Of a DNA stretch of 7,581 nucleotides, positions 5,547 to 7,581 are shown piece after piece; position 1 is the stretch's first letter; the number at the start of each line of letters is the position of its first letter. The stretch is taken from contig JAJXYI010000155.1 of assembly GCA_021780625.1 (NCBI GenBank), positions 1 to 7,581 on the forward strand, written 5' to 3'. Made by a program: the position numbers and the translations under genes. The notes beneath the pieces are model-generated. The model searched no databases, had not been told where the DNA came from, and saw only the letters and a program-made list of their open reading frames with translations. The stretch comes from a bacterium (GTDB lineage Bacteria > Verrucomicrobiota > Verrucomicrobiae > Opitutales > Opitutaceae).

Positions 5547-5580
5547 GGAGGAAAAGGAGCAGGGTTTTTGGCAAAAACCC
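5547..5580 (+). promoter_or_regulatory. Ribosome binding site with hairpin in the spacer before the M3 peptidase ATG
   Basis: GGAGG (5547-5551) and AAGGAG (5554-5559) are strong Shine-Dalgarno sequences, but AAGGAG ends 21 nt before the ATG at 5581, far beyond the usual 5-10 nt. The gap is almost exactly filled by a perfect stem GGGTTTTT (5562-5569) / AAAAACCC (5573-5580) with loop GGC. Folding it leaves only two unpaired bases between Shine-Dalgarno and stem and puts the AUG at the other foot of the stem. No alternative in-frame ATG, GTG or TTG exists between the upstream stop (5533-5535) and 5581, so the start is secure. Confidence 0.65.
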
Positions 5581-7461
5581 ATGAAGACCACCCTCGCATT
5601 CACTTGCCTGCTGGCCCTCAGTCCCCTCGCCGGAGCGGCGACGGTCGACGAGGCCGCGGCCCAGTCGAAAAACGACCCCGCCTACGTGTGGGACCTGAGC
5701 CTCGTGTACAAGGACGAGGCAGCTTTCCAGGCCGCCAAGGCCGCGCTCGCGGCGGAGATCCCGAAACTGCTTCGTTTCCAGGGGCACCTCGGCGACAGCG
5801 CCGCCACGCTTCAGGAGGCGATGGACACGGTTTACGGCATGCGCAAGCAGCTGGCGCGGCTCAGTTCGTACGCGAGCCAGAAACTCGATGAGAACCTGAA
5901 GGATGCAGGCGCGCTCGAGCGCAACCAGGAGGTGGATCTGCTGGCAACGGACTTCAGCCAGGCGGCGAGCTTCATCGATCCGGAGCTGCTCGCGGACGGG
6001 CGGGCGAAGATCGAGGGCTACGTGAACGCCACGCCGGGCCTCGCGCCGTACCGGTTCCCGATCGCCGAGATCTTCCGCAAGGCTCCGCACACGCTCGGCA
6101 CGCAGGCGGAGCATGTGCTGTCCGCGACGTCGCTGATCACGGGGACCCCCGAATCGGTCTACAGCATCCTCACCTCCGCCGACATGCCGTGGCCGACCGT
6201 GAAACTCTCGGACGGCCGCGAGGTGGTGGTCGACCAGGCCGGATACACGAAATACCGCGCCCTGCCCAACCGCGCCGATCGCGAGGCAGTGTTCCGGGCC
6301 TTTTTCGGTACGTTCAAGCACTACGAGCGCACGCTCGGCGTCTCTCTGTATTCGCAGGTCAAGACCGACTGGTTCAAGGCCAGCGCGCGCAACTACCCGA
6401 GCTCCCTCGCCGCCGCGCTCGCGGACAACGACGTGCCGGAATCGGTATACCGGATGCTCATCGAGCAGACCAATGCGAATCTGCCCACGCTCTACCGCTA
6501 CTACCGCCTGCGGGGCCGGCTCCTCGGGATCAAGGACCTTCGCTACTGGGACATCTACCCGCCGATCGTGAAGCTCGACAAGGTCTTCCCCTACTCGACC
6601 GCAAAGAGGCTCGTGATCGACGCGACGCGCCCACTCGGGGCCGACTACACGCGGCTGATCACCTCCAGCCTCGATGGCCGCTACACGCATGTCTATCCGA
6701 GCCCGGGCAAACGCTCCGGCGCGTACATGAACGGCGCGATCTACGACGTGCACCCCTTCGTCCTCACGAACTACAACGACGACTACGAGTCCGTCTCCAC
6801 CCTCGCCCACGAGTGGGGCCACGGCTGCCATTCGCTGCTTGCGAACACGCACCAGCCGTATCCCACGGCTGACTACAGCATCTTCGTCGCCGAGATCGCC
6901 TCGACCTGCAACGAGGCGCTGCTGCTCGACCACATGCTCAAGGTCGCGAGGACCGACGACGAGCGGCTCTACTACCTGGGCAACGCGCTGGAGAACCTGC
7001 GCGCGACCTTCTTCCGCCAGGCGATGTTCGCGGAGTTCGAGCTGCGGATCCACGAGGTGGTCGAACACGGCGGCGCGCTCTCGGGCGCGCGGCTTTCGCA
7101 GATCTACGGCGAACTGCTGCGGAAATACCAGGGCGACGCGCAGGGCGTGATGAAGATCGACGACTTCGTGACCGACGAGTGGGCCTACATTCCGCACTTC
7201 TACATGGATTTCTACGTGTACCAGTACGCCACCTCGATCGCCGCCTCGCAGGCCTTCGCGGACCGCATCATGAAGGGCGAGCCCGGCGCCCGGGAAACCT
7301 ACCTCGCGATGCTGGAGGCCGGCGGCTCCGACCATCCCTACGAACTCGTGAAACGCGCGGGCGTCGACCTCGCCACGCCGGCCCCGTACCAGGCGCTGGC
7401 CGCGCGGATGAACTCGATCATGGACCAGATCCAAGCGATCCTCGACAAGCGCGGGGAGTAG
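5581..7461 (+). CDS. pepF: Exported M3-family zinc oligoendopeptidase (oligoendopeptidase F-like)
   Basis: The 626-aa product is a zinc metallopeptidase of the thimet oligopeptidase/PepF family, which cuts short peptides in an enclosed channel. The zinc site is TLAHEWGHGCHSLL: His410 and His414 are ligands and Glu411 is the general base. The third ligand is Glu438 in FVAEIASTCNE, the usual 24-25 residues after the second histidine. Family features also include the N-terminal helical lobe (about 34-200, starting YVWDLSLVYKDEAAF) and the C-terminal YMDFYVYQYATSIAASQAF block (541-559). Residues 1-20 (MKTTLAFTCLLALSPLAGAA) look like a Sec signal peptide, with likely cleavage near AGA-A or GAA-T. 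This suggests a periplasmic or secreted enzyme, whereas classical PepF is cytosolic. It is divergent from the SPFH operon, and the next gene follows after 50 nt. The symbol is by family, not proven orthology. Confidence 0.93.
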   Translation: MKTTLAFTCLLALSPLAGAATVDEAAAQSKNDPAYVWDLSLVYKDEAAFQAAKAALAAEIPKLLRFQGHLGDSAATLQEAMDTVYGMRKQLARLSSYASQKLDENLKDAGALERNQEVDLLATDFSQAASFIDPELLADGRAKIEGYVNATPGLAPYRFPIAEIFRKAPHTLGTQAEHVLSATSLITGTPESVYSILTSADMPWPTVKLSDGREVVVDQAGYTKYRALPNRADREAVFRAFFGTFKHYERTLGVSLYSQVKTDWFKASARNYPSSLAAALADNDVPESVYRMLIEQTNANLPTLYRYYRLRGRLLGIKDLRYWDIYPPIVKLDKVFPYSTAKRLVIDATRPLGADYTRLITSSLDGRYTHVYPSPGKRSGAYMNGAIYDVHPFVLTNYNDDYESVSTLAHEWGHGCHSLLANTHQPYPTADYSIFVAEIASTCNEALLLDHMLKVARTDDERLYYLGNALENLRATFFRQAMFAEFELRIHEVVEHGGALSGARLSQIYGELLRKYQGDAQGVMKIDDFVTDEWAYIPHFYMDFYVYQYATSIAASQAFADRIMKGEPGARETYLAMLEAGGSDHPYELVKRAGVDLATPAPYQALAARMNSIMDQIQAILDKRGE

Positions 7462-7472
7462 GTTTTGTGTCC

Positions 7473-7497
7473 GGGCGCCGGCCACCCGCCGGCGCCC
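7473..7497 (+). other. Perfect 10-bp G/C hairpin after the peptidase gene
   Basis: GGGCGCCGGC (7473-7482) and GCCGGCGCCC (7488-7497) pair perfectly with loop CACCC, 11 nt after the peptidase stop and 14 nt before the next ATG. This is among the most stable hairpins in the window, but it lacks a downstream T-tract on either strand. It may act as a 3'-end protecting structure, a processing boundary or an attenuator between two co-transcribed genes. Confidence 0.5.
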
Positions 7498-7511
7498 CAC
7501 CTCCCTACGCC

Positions 7512-7581
7512 ATGTCCAAGACCCTGCTCGTCACCGGTTCCTCGGGCCTGATCGGCTCGGAAGTCTGCTCGTACTTCTCGC
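7512..7581 (+). CDS. NAD(P)-binding Rossmann-fold protein, probable NAD-dependent epimerase/dehydratase (3'-truncated by window)
   Basis: Only the first 23 codons are present; the frame runs open to the right edge. The N-terminus MSKTLLVTGSSGLIGSEV contains the glycine-rich dinucleotide-binding motif TGSSGLIG (TGxxGxxG) directly after a hydrophobic beta strand, as in extended short-chain dehydrogenases such as sugar-nucleotide epimerases and dehydratases. The motif lies at residues 8-15, the expected distance from the N-terminus, which supports the ATG at 7512. No clear Shine-Dalgarno is visible (CACCTCCCTACGCC precedes it). The gene follows the peptidase by 50 nt on the same strand, so read-through is possible. 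The specific substrate cannot be told from this fragment. Confidence 0.75.
   Translation, partial: MSKTLLVTGSSGLIGSEVCSYFS

Larger units (their letters stand above)
5424..5580. promoter_or_regulatory. Divergent intergenic region between SPFH operon and M3 peptidase
   Basis: This 157-nt region between two divergent start codons must hold promoters for both directions unless one gene depends on distant transcription. Its left part (5424-5476) is the most AT-rich DNA in the window. It contains the two palindromes listed separately and a dyad CTCCAAT (5463-5469) / ATTGGAG (5487-5493) enclosing TCGC-TT-GCGA (5476-5485). I find no strong sigma-70 -35/-10 pair on the plus strand. The right end carries the peptidase Shine-Dalgarno and spacer hairpin. 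Confidence 0.6.

Noticed and set aside
5452..7500. A 682-codon minus-strand frame opposite the M3 peptidase
   Set aside because: It is antisense to a peptidase with an intact HEWGH site and shows Arg/Val/Glu/Gly-rich low complexity without motifs.

Overview
This GC-rich window carries bacterial chromosomal DNA with six protein genes (one cut by the right edge) and one tRNA gene. The gene set suggests a Gram-negative proteobacterium, and my guess is a gammaproteobacterium of the Xanthomonadales type. The clues are a TPR plus heptosyltransferase-like fusion, an exported M3 oligopeptidase with a proteobacterial-style signal peptide, a phosphatidylserine decarboxylase and a CCA-encoding tRNA-Leu. 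Lineage is an inference; no rRNA or other phylogenetic marker is present.

Layout. Positions 1-362 are a leader without a convincing gene, holding several G/C hairpins followed by an AT-rich patch. Positions 363-2339 (+) encode a protein with about ten TPR repeats and a C-terminal GT-B (family 9-like) glycosyltransferase domain. Positions 2340-2610 are non-coding, with hairpins and an imperfect 19-nt direct repeat. A tRNA-Leu (anticodon UAG, CCA encoded) lies on the minus strand at 2611-2695, convergent with the TPR gene. A minus-strand series then reads right to left: SPFH/band-7 membrane protein (5423-4515), two-helix membrane protein with a PH-like domain (4508-3981), Arc-like ribbon-helix-helix DNA-binding protein (3947-3744) and phosphatidylserine decarboxylase (3688-2765). 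Divergent from it across a 157-nt AT-rich intergenic region is a plus-strand secreted M3 oligoendopeptidase F-like protein (5581-7461). The first codons of an NAD(P)-binding Rossmann (extended SDR/epimerase) gene start at 7512.

How they fit together. SPFH, PH-like and RHH genes look like one short operon: the first two are 6 nt apart and the second and third 33 nt apart. A near-perfect 23-bp palindrome covers the SPFH start codon and its candidate Shine-Dalgarno, next to a second 10-bp palindrome. My working hypothesis is that the RHH protein represses its own operon, and perhaps the divergent peptidase gene, through this site. The same palindrome in mRNA would also hide the SPFH ribosome binding site. 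Psd makes phosphatidylethanolamine and may share the transcript, giving a membrane-lipid/membrane-scaffold theme. The peptidase gene has its own oddity: a perfect hairpin fills the overly long spacer between its Shine-Dalgarno and ATG. I see no phage, IS, CRISPR or integron elements.
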